Made by a program: the position numbers and the translations under genes. DNA of 64,000 nt from Neodiprion pinetum (lineage: Eukaryota; Arthropoda; Insecta; Hymenoptera; Diprionidae): contig NC_060237.1 in the NCBI RefSeq assembly GCF_021155775.2, positions 2,916,501 through 2,980,500 of the forward strand, written 5' to 3'. This document shows, one piece after another, positions 24,969 to 36,135 of this stretch. Each line of letters starts with the position of its first letter. The stretch's first letter is position 1. The notes beneath the pieces were generated by a model, which worked only from the letters and a program-made list of their open reading frames with translations, was not told where the DNA came from and made no database searches.

Positions 24969-27900
24969 ATGTCTAACAACAAGCGTTCGCAACCGTCATG
25001 GAGTCCACCAGATACCAAATCTCGTCTGACTCTGAAACTTTTCAATAGTCTAACTCGACAAAAAGAGGAATTCATACCTCAAAATGGGAATAGAGTTTAC
25101 TGGTACAGTTGTGGTCCAACGGTGTACGACGCTTCACATATGGGCCACGCTAGGTATACTTATTGTTTATTTAGAATGCATCTTCCCCTTGAATTTTCTT
25201 CCAATATTTCATTAGTACCATGTATTAGCAGGATAATAAAATGAGGTCTTGGTTTATTACATTTTGTTCATTTTCATTAATTGAAAAAAAATTTCTGCTG
25301 TCGTTAAAGAAGTTGATCATACATATTTTGAGACAAGAAGCTTCCAATCAACAGCATTATTATTGGGCAATGTTAATAAAAACATTTTATCTTTGTTTTG
25401 TTCGCTCACATTTGATATGCTTACAGAATGTTAGTGTCAGAGATTGTGTTATCAAATATCAATAACTATTAACAGGTTTAAGCTTTCCCAACAAATATGT
25501 TGAATTTCATATGTTCAGGTCTTATATATCTTTTGATATATTGCGACGTGTACTCTCCGACTACTTTGGCTATGATGTCTTGTACGTGATGAATATCACC
25601 GATATTGATGACAAAATTATAAAAAGAGCAAGACAAAACCACTTGTACGAAGAGTACATCAAAGAAAACCACAATCTCGACAAAGTACTGGATGACGCGA
25701 AGAAGGTGATGACGGCATTTGAAGGTACAGTCAGGTCTACCTCTGATCCCGACAAGACCCGTATGATGGAAACAATGCTGAAGAAAATTACCATGGCAGT
25801 GGAAGATCTTGAAAAGGCTGTTAAAGAAAATGACCAAGTCAAGTTGAAAGAGTCCCAGAATGTAAGGGAAGATATTATTCCTCACACTTTTATTCATTTT
25901 AATTAAAAATTGAGTAAATTTTACATCAATCAAATGGAGCTGACTATTCAGGGATCTAACCAGATGGAATATCGGAATTGATTTTGCAGGCCTTACTGAA
26001 CCAAGCCAGGGATCCTCTTGCTGAATGGCTTGATAGAGAAAAGGGATCTACAGTTACTGAAAATTCCATCTTTAGCAAGCTTCCGCAGTACTGGGAGACA
26101 GAGTATCACAAAGATATGGATGCCCTTAATGTAAGCCTTGATACATATTAACATTAATGGAAAGAAGCAGTTCTAATTATAATTCTAGCGCTCTTAAAAA
26201 ATCGCACATTTTCCAGGTGTTGCGACCGAATGTGCTGACCAGAGTTAGTGAATACATTCCTGAAATTATAGATTATATCAAAAAAATCATTGCTAATAAT
26301 CTTGCATACGAAAGTAATGGTTCTGTTTACTTTGATGTGAGTGGCTTTGATAAACGGGATAATCATCATTATGCCAAACTTGTTCCCGAGGCTTATGGAG
26401 ATGCCAACAGTTTGCAAGAAGGAGAAGGTGATCACAATTATTACAGTTACCTTTGACTTTTGTGTATGTGGATTGAACGTGTGAATGATGATTCTCAACT
26501 GTATACCAGTATTGTAGAGAGAAATTTCAGAAGTAGTGATGATTTTTGCATCTAATTGACAGCATTACAAAATGATACACAATTTAAAGTCGCTTAACCA
26601 ACACCGGTGAATAAAATTGAATGTAATTTTTATCATTACATTTCAGTTGATAAGCTATATTCATTGTCTGTCCATGTCCATAATCTGATTGACTTCAGGC
26701 ACATAGATAAAGAGTTATAATTCCCCAAACATGTAATATGATGCAACATTGACAAACATTATTTGATAATTTTTCGTAATTTCCTTAACCGCGACTTAAA
26801 GCTGTTAAGCCTTATTTCAGCCTCTCAAAGTAATAAGAATGCTTGTAATATAAGATTTAATATGACCAACTCGTCTAGTTTTCAAGGTATTTTTAATGCA
26901 TATAACATGAGTGTATCGAATATGAATGAATCATGCATAGTGATGTTTAGGAATTGGGGAGTGACAGGGGGAGGAAGGCCCACTTTACTTCCTCCTTTTC
27001 TGCCCCCCTTGGCGCTGGTGCGACTAGGTCAAACGCTTCTTCTCGTCTTCATCTCGACGTTCCAGGCACTTCAGGAGTTGGCAATCTGAACTAACATGAG
27101 CATTCATCATCCACACATCCATTTTGGACGTCTCAGGAGTAGATTTCAGTGCACGAAACCTTGAAATGAATATAAGACGAAGTGACGGACCTAGTTCCAC
27201 CAGCACCAAGAGCTGATGGGGGTAAGGGGGCGGAGAGGGAAGAAGTAAGGCGGGCCCTCCTTCCCCACCCACTTCCCAACTACTAAAAATCACTGCATCA
27301 TTTACCATGGCTATTAAATTTCAGACAACAAATGAATGAGCAAATTCATCATAGATATACAAAGTTTTATATCTCTCCTTGTAGGTGACTTGTGCATTTC
27401 TGAAGATCGTCTCTCTGAAAAACGATCGCCAACAGATTTTGCTCTCTGGAAATGCTCAAAGGCAGGCGAACCTTGGTGGAACAGCCCGTGGGGTAAGGGT
27501 CGGCCTGGATGGCACATAGAATGTTCAGTTATGGCTTCTGCGATCTGTGGGGAAAGTCTAGATATTCATACGGGTGGGGTGGATTTAAAGTTTCCACATC
27601 ATGATAACGAGTTGGCACAAGCTGAAGCATATTTTGATAATTCACACTGGGTGAGATATTTTTTGCACTCCGGTCATTTGACAATATCAGGATGCAAGAT
27701 GTCGAAATCCTTGAAAAACTTTGTGACCATTCAAGACGCTTTGAAAAAATATACAGCAAGGCAGCTCCGGCTAGCATTTCTTCTGCATTCTTGGAAGGAT
27801 ACGTTAGATTATAGCGATAATACGATGGAAATGGCTATCCAATATGAAAAGTTTTTGAATGTAAGTATATTCTTAAATGCACAAATTTGGATTTTAGAAT

Positions 27901-29162
27901 TTCATTTCTCTTCAGATGTATACCAATTTTCACATCTACTCTTTTTCTTTGTAGGAATTCTTTCTCAATGTTAAAAATAGGACTAGGCACATGAGCAATA
28001 ATACGACTTTGAATACTTTTAGTAAGTGGAACAAGGCTGAACTAGAACTTTATAACAAGTTTTGCACTACAAAGGATTCTGTACATGCCGCTCTTTGTGG
28101 TAAGTTGTCATGTTTATTAATGTTCAAGAAATGCATGAGTTATAATAATGTTCTAATAATTTTACAGACAACATTGACACTAGATCGGTACTGGATGCTT
28201 TGAGGGATATTGTTGCACACAGCAACATCTACATGAGGGATAGTACAGGTTTGAATAACTTATTGCTTCGCGACATTGCCGTGTACATCACAAAAATACT
28301 TTCTGTTTTTGGTGCAATTCCTAATTTCCAACATGCCAACATTGGGTTTCCTCTTACTTGCGATAATAACGAAAGTAATAACGTAAGTATGTAATGAAGC
28401 AATTTCTATACAATACTCGTGTTTGAAACAACTGATTCCATTTGAAAAGAACGGCTCTCATTTTGTTCTTATACATCCACGCTCAGTTTGCCATTAATAT
28501 TGTATCATTGCTTGAAGAGAAATTCCCCTGATGTTTATCATTTACGTCTACTCAGATTGAGGAAAAAGTAATGCCATACTTGGAGATTTTTGCGGATTTC
28601 CGAGGAAGCGTAAGATCTCAAGCGAGAACTTTGAAGGCTACCAATATTCTTGAAGAATGTGATCGATTGCGAGATGAGATTCTACCAAATGTTGGTGTAA
28701 GATTGGAAGATCACGAAGGCAAAGCTAGTATTGTGAAGTTGGTTGACAGGGAAACTTTACTCAAAGAAAAAGAGGCTAAAAGACTACTGAAAGCTGAAAA
28801 AGCTGCAGAAGAAGAAAGAAGAAAAGCAGAAGCCCAAGCTCTGGCAGCAGCAAAACGCGCCAAAAATATAATACCACCGAGTGACATGTTCAAGCTTGAA
28901 AAAGGAAAATACTCTCAATTCAATGATAAGGTAACAATTACGAATATTAGACGCATTATAGGTGGAAGCAGAATGAATCCATCACGTAAAATCGTGATAG
29001 GTATTACATACTAGAATTTCAAATGATTTTCAGGGACTACCAACTCACGACATTGACGGAAAAGAAATCAGTAAGGGTCAGTTAAAAAAGTTGCAGAGGA
29101 TTCAACAGGCTCGGGAGCAAAAATATAACAAGTATCTAGCCACCCTCCAAAATGGCGTATAG
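24969..29162 (+). CDS. CysRS: Cysteine--tRNA ligase, cytoplasmic
   Basis: Nine exons: 24969-25153, 25519-25861, 25990-26130, 26217-26427, 27385-27860, 27955-28099, 28168-28382, 28556-28930 and 29034-29162. All phases agree, giving 739 residues (human cytosolic form 748). It attaches Cys to tRNA-Cys in the cytosol. The class I signatures are both intact: the HIGH-type motif SHMGHAR near residue 55 and KMSKS at about 398-402. Other hallmarks are the zinc-ligand region CGPTVYD, the GWHIECS block, and HTGGVDLKFPHHDNE. The C-terminal region is charged and lysine-rich (KRLLKAEKAAEEERRKAEAQ), as in animal cytosolic enzymes. That region and the overall length rule out the shorter mitochondrial enzyme. 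A fold-back element lies in intron 4. Confidence 0.96.
26934..27297. mobile_element. GC-rich fold-back element in CysRS intron 4, about 364 bp
   Basis: The ends are inverted: TGCATAGTGATGTTTAG on the left, CTACTAAAAATCACTGCA on the right. The complementarity continues inward for over 100 bp, for example GGAAGGCCCACTTTACTTCC on the left against GGAAGAAGTAAGGCGGGCCC on the right. The sequence is markedly more GC-rich than the surrounding intron. Two short ORFs (one per strand) arise from the palindrome and are not genes. The structure fits a non-autonomous fold-back/MITE element, and the superfamily is not resolved. Confidence 0.65.
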
Positions 29163-30491
29163 TTAACAACGGTTGTGGCATCTAGTGTATACGGCGGCAT
29201 GAAACTTACCAGAGTCTATCTTACAGACAATTTATAACAGATATTGTATTTTTCACTTTTATAGTGACTGCCTATTCTCTTTAAATTAAAAACATAAGGC
29301 AGATTTGTGGCGTAGAGGATCTTTTTGCGAAGAGTACCAGATAATCAAGTATCAAAAGAAAAAGTGTATTCGTACAGATCGGATCAATATAAATGTTGAG
29401 ATACAAATCCAAAATGATCTCAAGGTAGACTACGCTAGTTGTATCCTTAGAGGTATTCAACACATTAAGAATGTTTCATTCATTGCTTTAGTTATTACTT
29501 ATAATTGAATTACATGCAATACCTTAAATAATAGTACTAAAATTTCAGCGGTCATTTTTGGTCTTTATACCATTTATCCAATTCCATGTGGATATTATAA
29601 TAATATGCTAAATTTAATACATGGAGAATTCCACGCCGTTATGATTAGGCTGCACACCTTCCAATCTTGGATTTTGCTTTTGATCTTCTCACAGACAGTT
29701 TTACGTGACAGAAACACTGTTGAATAATTTTAGAGCATGGAATTCCCCATTCGTACAGCTAGTGCGGTAGATTCTATCGCCAGACATCTGTGTTTATTTG
29801 AATCATATACTTAGATGAGAAACTGAAGCCATCAGCAACACATTCAATTTTGTTGATTGTTCATAAATGGAATTAAGGGGAAAAACATAGTCTTTGCCAT
29901 TTTTTCAGGTTCTGAGAAACGCGTGAAGTGTTTGAAAAATATCGGATATTCTAAGTTAGAAGCCCACATTTACAACTAAAATTTACTACGTGAACAATGA
30001 TAATTATAAAAATTGCATAGTATTTATTAGAGGTAGGAGGAAAGACTTGCGTGTGAATTTTCATAAATTATTTATTCTAATAACATTCGCAATACTTTAC
30101 TATAATTTAATAAACTAGTACAAGGAGATGTAATTGTGTAATATTATTTTTTGAAAGATTCAAATGGGCGGAACATTCTTCTTCCTTACATGTACATGTC
30201 GTGTATAAGGCTGGACAATAAAATTATCGGTAGCCTGGACAGAGCCTTGAATTGACAAGCCGGTAACTCAACGCCATGCTAAGGTCCTTTGCATTGCGGC
30301 AGAAGCGTCGGCTATTTCGACTTGCATCGTGATAATTGCTTGGTAAATTGTATCTGAACTGGACATAGTCCTTTGGAGTAAAAAACTGATATTATAACGG
30401 ATACCAGTTCAACCTGTTTTGGGGTTTACTTAGCCGTACTGTGGGTTATATGGAAATTACGTAAATTTCAATAAATTCTGTTGAGGAATAT
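29163..30491. other. Convergent intergenic region between CysRS and Traf6
   Basis: 3' UTRs of the two flanking genes plus AT-rich spacer. It contains a possible small fold-back element at 29621-29750. No ORF is supported. Confidence 0.4.
29621..29750. repeat. Possible short fold-back element, 130 bp
   Basis: ATGGAGAATTCCACGC at the left is matched, 14 of 16 bases, by the reverse complement of GCATGGAATTCCCCAT at the right. The inner sequence is not complementary, so this could be chance. Confidence 0.3.
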
Positions 30492-32494
30492 CTAAATTGG
30501 TTTAACTTCCACTCTCATAATCATACTGTCTTCTCGTAAAAATTCAACTAAATCCTTGATTAAAACAAATTCCGTATACCCGAAACTTCGCTTGTTCAAT
30601 TCACAAGTCGGTTTTTTAAATGCCTCTAGTTCAGGTTTGGAGAATGTAGTATCTCGTATATTACGTTCGGAATCCACGGGATGAACTAGTACAAAACTAA
30701 TCGACCCATTAAACGGCCAGTCTAATGCATCATCATTTTCCGAATGCATCATGTGAATTAAGAGAGACAAGTAGCGAGGATCTTTAGAAGATACATTTAT
30801 CCTAGCACAAATTTTGTAACCATTAGGAGATGTATAGAATCCAGGACTGTAAAACATTTTTAGAGAATCAGTTATCATGATCTCAAGTTTCTCTCTAAAC
30901 GAGTCAAGCTTCCAAATATAAAGACCGTTGCAATAGCGCAGAATCATCTCTTCGTCATTATATCGTACTGAAGTCCGGATGGAAGATAGATGATTTTGCT
31001 GATTAGAAAGACTTATGGTGAGCTCACGGTTCTGCTGCTCCAAGACTACGATCCTCTCGTAGAGTGTTCTGTGCAGAAAAAAACCGTCTGTAAAGTGTAG
31101 TTGATTTTCCGTAGAAAGCAATAGTAATTTATATCATTTGATTCGTGATGATGAATTGTGGTTATCAATTCACAAGTGAATTTACTTGACTAATTCCTGC
31201 CAATCTGGACATGGCTCATCTTGGGTTGAGAGCAAATTTTTTTTTGGGGGTGGGTCCCACCATTTGTATTCCATGGCTCTGGTACTTGAACCAGTTTGTT
31301 CCAAGGAGGTTAATTTTGGAATGACCTTCGCCACTAACTGCAAAATTTCCTAGTTGTTTAATCATTTGGTAGCGTTATGAAATGTTGATAAATGCAATGT
31401 CTTGAGTATTGCACTTACAGTGAGATGTGAACTTGTTGAATGTTCCAAATGCGTTTTCAGTTCTTCTTCCGAAATAATAATATCAGAGCATCCAATGGAT
31501 TTAAATGGACATGAAACATGTTCACCAACTTGTCTTCTAAAGTCACATTTATTCATATGACTGTCTATGTCAATGGGCGATAATTCGATGGCACATCCAA
31601 ATTTTTGGTAGGGACAATGTGCTCGTTGTTGGGATATTTCTCGTCGTGTGAAGAGATCTGGGAATAAATCACTCTCCGGCTGTAACGGTTGACTATCCAC
31701 AGGACAGCACGTACCTTTTTTCCTATAGGAAACAGAATTCACCACAGTACAGAAAACTATTTGAATTTGCTCATTTTTTGGAGTCAATAAGTCATCTGTA
31801 GTGGTAATTCTGAGGAAGCAGTGATATCTACTGACAAAAAAGTTTTTTCAATGAGACTATACTTACCGCAGCCACATATTAATGCATTGGGCACAAAACT
31901 TATGACCACATGAAGTTAGTACTGGGTCGCGTAACCAGGTCAGGCAAATAGGACATTCAAATCGAGATTCTAAATCCGCTTTGTTATTTTCCGTATTCTG
32001 TAAAGGAAAGAAAAAAACTGTCAATGTATTAAATTGTTGGGACTGAAAGTAGGATTTGATGTGTCACATGAATATACAATGGATTCTTCACAATGTCTTG
32101 CCCTTGGAACACAGATTGGAGCTTCTGTAGAATACGTAAAATAAGAGGGCGTTGACAATCTCCTATCAACTATTCAATACTCTACATTAGTTGTATCGTA
32201 GCAAAATACATTTACATGAGTAAGTACAGAGGGAGACAACAATCCAAGTGTGAGGTTAACTCACACAATATAGGGACGGCATATTCCTCAAGTTGGAAAT
32301 AACTATGAGGGCTTTATACCAGTATCCTTGTAGAAATATTGAGTACGCTCCAATCAAATAAACTAAATAACCTGTACCGTAGATTTCGTAATGATAGTGA
32401 CTACAGTATAGATCTGTAGTGACAACGTCCTACTTACAGCAACATTTCGTTCGGCGTCCTTACAATGCTTGTTTAGATCATTAAATGATGCCAT
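30492..32494 (-). CDS. Traf6: TNF receptor-associated factor 6 (TRAF6-type E3 ligase/adaptor)
   Basis: Five exons on the minus strand: 32494-32438, 31997-31867, 31722-31419, 31337-31186 and 31068-30492. Phases agree, giving 406 residues. Domain order is an N-terminal RING finger (CPIC, CGHKFC, CAQC and CCPVD ligands; residues ~34-73), two TRAF-type zinc fingers (CPYQKFGC with HMNKC, then CPFKSIGC with HLEH), a coiled-coil stretch (YERIVVLEQQNRELTISL), and a C-terminal MATH/TRAF domain (CNGLYIWKLDSF, SPGFYTSPNGYKICARI, WPFNGSISFVL, FGYTEFVLI). This is the TRAF6 order and the MATH blocks are TRAF6-like. Family role: K63 ubiquitin ligase and adaptor in innate immune/IMD-Toll and JNK signalling. 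The exon 5 acceptor was chosen by phase and its strong pyrimidine tract. Confidence 0.92.
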
Positions 32495-33161
32495 TTCTTG
32501 CAACTGTTATCATGACATCAATTTGTTGCAAAGAAGAATAGGGACCGTGCGTAACAAGATTAGCAGCATTCATTAATGGGTTTCTTCCCAGCTGCTTCCA
32601 CCTGCTTCCAGCAAGGAACAGAACCGCGAATGTGCGACACTACCTGACCACACCATCGACGTACATTAATACAACACGTAACACAACGTTGCTCAGCATG
32701 ATATGAATGTCGAAAGTTGCCAGTGAATAGGCGCTGCAAAGAAAGGGGAAGAGAAGGTGTAAATAATAAGGCGGTTCAGAAGAAAATATTATTAGTTGCC
32801 GGCAATCTGGCACTTTGAAATACAAACTTCTTTGCATAACATAGGTGGCAACCGGTTGTTATTTGCAAAAGATGGGAAGGAATATGTTCCTGGAGTATAT
32901 GGTGATATTCCGTCTGTTATAGTGGAGATGGAGCACAGTCATGAGTTGATGAAAGCATCCCGTCAAAAGATGTGGCCGCATTACCTCTGATCTTCATCTT
33001 ACGAGCTGATTCTTGATGTGATTATTGACATTCAAAAGAGTCCAATTATTCGGATGAGGTGCCTTTGGCTCCATTATACACAGAGAGATTATTCCTTCCA
33101 AATTTGCGCAAAACGCAAGGCCTTTGGATGTTTTTTCAGTCGAAGTTTAGCCGATTTTTGA
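32495..33161. other. Spacer between Traf6 and the satellite array
   Basis: It includes the Traf6 5' region and an unidentified open frame at 32796-32990. Sequence resembling degenerate satellite starts about 33120. Confidence 0.4.
32796..32990 (+). CDS. Unidentified short coding-like segment, possibly a last exon
   Basis: The frame has no upstream ATG (it opens with TTG) but reads like protein: NRLLFAKDGKEYVPGVYG, then VIVEMEHSHELMKASRQK and a WPHYL end at TGA 32988-32990. A good acceptor-like site (CATAACATAG, then GTGGC) at about 32850 suggests a terminal exon whose upstream exons are missing or lie elsewhere. No family was recognised. It may be a gene remnant stranded next to the satellite array, or the 3' end of a small gene whose first exon I could not find. 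Confidence 0.35.
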   Translation: MPAIWHFEIQTSLHNIGGNRLLFAKDGKEYVPGVYGDIPSVIVEMEHSHELMKASRQKMWPHYL

Positions 33162-34840
33162 CCATGCTCGTATCATTGATTTTTTCAGAGCTAGTGACTG
33201 CGCGCAGTACCAATACGCTGCGATCAACGCATCAAAAGTTACAGCCGAAAAACGTGAACCCGCGTTTTCCACATTTTTGAGCAGGTGCTTTTTCGCTCGC
33301 CATTTCTCTCCTGTTGGTCCTACGCTCTTTTCGCTGCGTTTTCTGGGTTCCTGAGGGTCCACTCGGTCAGGTAAGGGTCATTTAAATCGAATCCGAGACC
33401 AAAAATTTTCGCCTCAAAAAATGAAGAAATAGTAAGGCTAACCCTTTTGCATTTTTTGCGAAAATTTTCGCGATTTTAAAAAATGCTGGAATAAATTAAT
33501 TGTAGCACTATTCCAACGTAATTTTGCGAAAAAAATCGATTGGGCGCGGTCCCAATACGCTGCGATCAACGCATCGGAAGTTACAGCCGAAAAACGAGAA
33601 GCAGAGTTTTCCACATTTTTCAGCAGGTGCTTTTTCGCTCGCCATTTCTCTCATGTTGGTCCTACGCTCTTTTCGCTGCGATTTCTGCGTTCCGGAGGGT
33701 CCGATTGGTCAGATAAGGGTCGTTTAAATCGAATCTGAGACCAAAAGTTTATTGCCAAAAAAAAAAGTAAGGCTAACCCCTTTCCATTTTTGGCGAAAAT
33801 TTTCGCGATTTTGAAAAATGCTGGAATCAATTAATTGTAGCACTAATCGGACGTAATTTTGCGAGAGAAATCGATTGGGTGCAGTCCCAATACGCTGCGA
33901 TTAGCGCATCAGAAGTTACAGCCAAAAAACGAGAACCTGTGTTTTCGACATTTTTCAGCAGGTGCTTTTTCGCTTGCCATTTCTCTCCTGTTAGTCCTAC
34001 GCTCTTTTCGCTGCGATTTCTGAGTTTCCGAGGGTCCAATTGGTCAGATAAGGGTCGTTTAAATCGAATCTGAGACCAAAAGTTTTTTGCCAAAAAAAAA
34101 AAGTAAGGCTAACCCCTTTCCATTTCTGGCGAAAATTTTCGCGATTTTAAAAAGTGCTGGGATCAATTAATTGTAGCACTGATCGGACGTAACTAAGCGA
34201 GAGAAATCGATTGGGCGCAGTCCCAATACGCTGCGATTAGCGCATCAGAAGTTACAGCCAAAAAACGAGAACTTGTGTTTTCGACATTTTTCAGCAGGTG
34301 CTTTTTCGCTCGCCATTTCTCTCCTGTTGGTCCTACGCTCTTTTCGCTGCGATTTCTGAGTTCCGGAGGGTCCGATTGGTCAGATAAGGGTCGTTTAAAT
34401 CGAATCTGAGACCAAAAGTTTTTTGCCAAAAAAAAAAGTAAGGCTAACCCCTTTCCATTTTTGGCGAAAATTCTCGCGATTTTGAAAAGTGCTGGAATCA
34501 ATTAATTGTAGCACTGATCGGACGTAACTTTGCGAGAGAAATCGATTGGGCGCAGTCCCAATACGCTGCGATTAGCGCATCAGAAGTTACAGCCAAAAAA
34601 CGAGAACCTGTGTTTTCGACATTTTTCAGCAGGTGCTTTTTCGCTTGCCATTTCTCTCCTGTTGGTCCTACGCTCTTTTCGCTGCGAGTTCTGAGTTCCC
34701 GAGGGTCCAATTGGTCAGATAAGGGTCGTTTAAATCGAATCTGAGACCAAAAGTTTTTTGCCAAAAAAAAAAGTAAGGCTAACCCCTTTCCATTTTTGAC
34801 GAAAATTTTCGCGATTTTGAAAAGTGCTGGAATCAATTAA

Positions 34841-36135
34841 GGGAGCTTTCCAGTGTGAAATTTTCAAAAAATCGATTTTTTTTTTTGCTTTATCGAATAG
34901 TATACACTCTTCCGAACATTCCGTGAAATTTTCATGCCGAAATTCAGATTTTTCCGGTTACTGTACAGCATTTCTTGGAAGAAGGCAACGGAGCGCTACA
35001 GCTACCAAGTCGGCCGTTTGCCCGTGCGATCGTTATTTCTATTGTCTCGTTCCTACCTGCACGTACATGAACTTGGCTCGCCAATTGTCGAAAATGTGAA
35101 TTCGGACTATTGCATAATTTGGCGTTAATTAGCCGTAAATTAGTCGCGCGACTTATTTTTTTGTCGCACTCAATTTTGAAAAAAAAAGCGGTTGGAGTGC
35201 TAAATTCTTGAACATCAATCAATCACTGTGTGTGGCAACTAGACCCAAAGTACGTATTCTGCGGCAAGTAGATAGTAGAAATCGCTACGCAGTGTGCTGT
35301 GTGCACCTTCAATGAAGGTTATGACCCAATTTTAAAAATTTTGGAGACGATGGGATGCACGATAGGGCCGAGCGCCGCAGATTTCGCCGCTAAGTACAAG
35401 AATGCGCGCATCACCCAAGCAAACCGCCGGGCGTCCCTGGATAGCAAAGAGGCGAGGACAGCTCGTCGGACTGAACAATCCATTGAGCACGATCTTTTCG
35501 AAGAAGCAGAAGGGATATTGCATGGACCTGGCATCGCTGATTGACCGTAAGTAAACGATTTACCTAAAATTTCCTCACTTGAAACTTTGAACGCGTTTTT
35601 CTCGAAACAGCATTTTTCAAAACGGTGTCCAACTTGGAGGGCAGAGTTTTAAAGCTATCGAGTTGAATTTTTTACACAATATTCTTAACGTCATTGTTGA
35701 TCGTGCTATGGAAGCTTTTTTTTTTTGACATCTTCCTATTTTTTTGTAAAAAAAACTGCCAAAAAAAATGCTAAAATCGATACTTTTTTTTCAAACCGGC
35801 GCCATTTTTGCAAAAAAAAAAAAAAAAAGAAAAAAGCCTCCATAGCACGAAAGCCAATTATATACCGATCAATAATCTTTTTGTGTTTTTTATTTCAGAT
35901 CAAAATTGTGACCCCCAACGTGGACACCACATCCAAGTGCATTTTCTGCAACAATTGTTTCATCATTTTTATAGATATTAATTATTAAATAAATCGATCT
36001 TTAAAAAATTGTTTTGTATTCTTCAATACCCAATTGATATACAAAAAAAAACCAGACCGATTAGACTATTTTTTCTTTGAAAAAAAAAATCGCGAAAAAC
36101 AGCGATTTTTGGGGCTGTCACACTGGAAAGCTCCC
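34841..36135. mobile_element. TTAA-flanked DNA transposon, 1,295 bp, non-autonomous
   Basis: It interrupts one satellite unit. The termini are perfect inverted repeats GGGAGCTTTCCAGTGTGA (left) and TCACACTGGAAAGCTCCC (right). The left flank ends TTAA and the right flank begins TTGA. Comparison with intact units (CAATTAATTGTAG) shows that the original site held a single TTAA, so TTAA was duplicated and one copy later mutated. TTAA duplication is known for piggyBac and Kolobok superfamilies, and the GGG terminus fits Kolobok-type ends better than piggyBac CCY ends (inference). The interior holds only a short coding remnant, so this copy depends on a helper for movement. Confidence 0.85.
35299..35544 (+). 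pseudogene. Probable transposase C-terminal remnant inside the TTAA element
   Basis: An open frame of about 80 codons without an ATG start. It can be extended to an acceptor-like CGCAG at 35292 and then reads CAVCTFNEGYDPILKILE, continuing with IGPSAADFAAKY, a basic/acidic helix (KEARTARRTEQSIEHD) and a GPGIAD end. This resembles the C-terminal tail of insect DNA-transposon proteins, though the family is recalled only loosely. No DDE catalytic core is present. The copy is best seen as an internally deleted transposon that kept the last coding exon. Confidence 0.45.

Noticed and set aside
26763..27308. Two overlapping ORFs on opposite strands in CysRS intron 4
   Set aside because: They are mirror products of the fold-back element and unrelated to the synthetase reading frame.
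35725..35988. 87-codon ORF in the TTAA element
   Set aside because: Driven by poly-A/poly-T runs (lysine and phenylalanine stretches), with no protein-like pattern.
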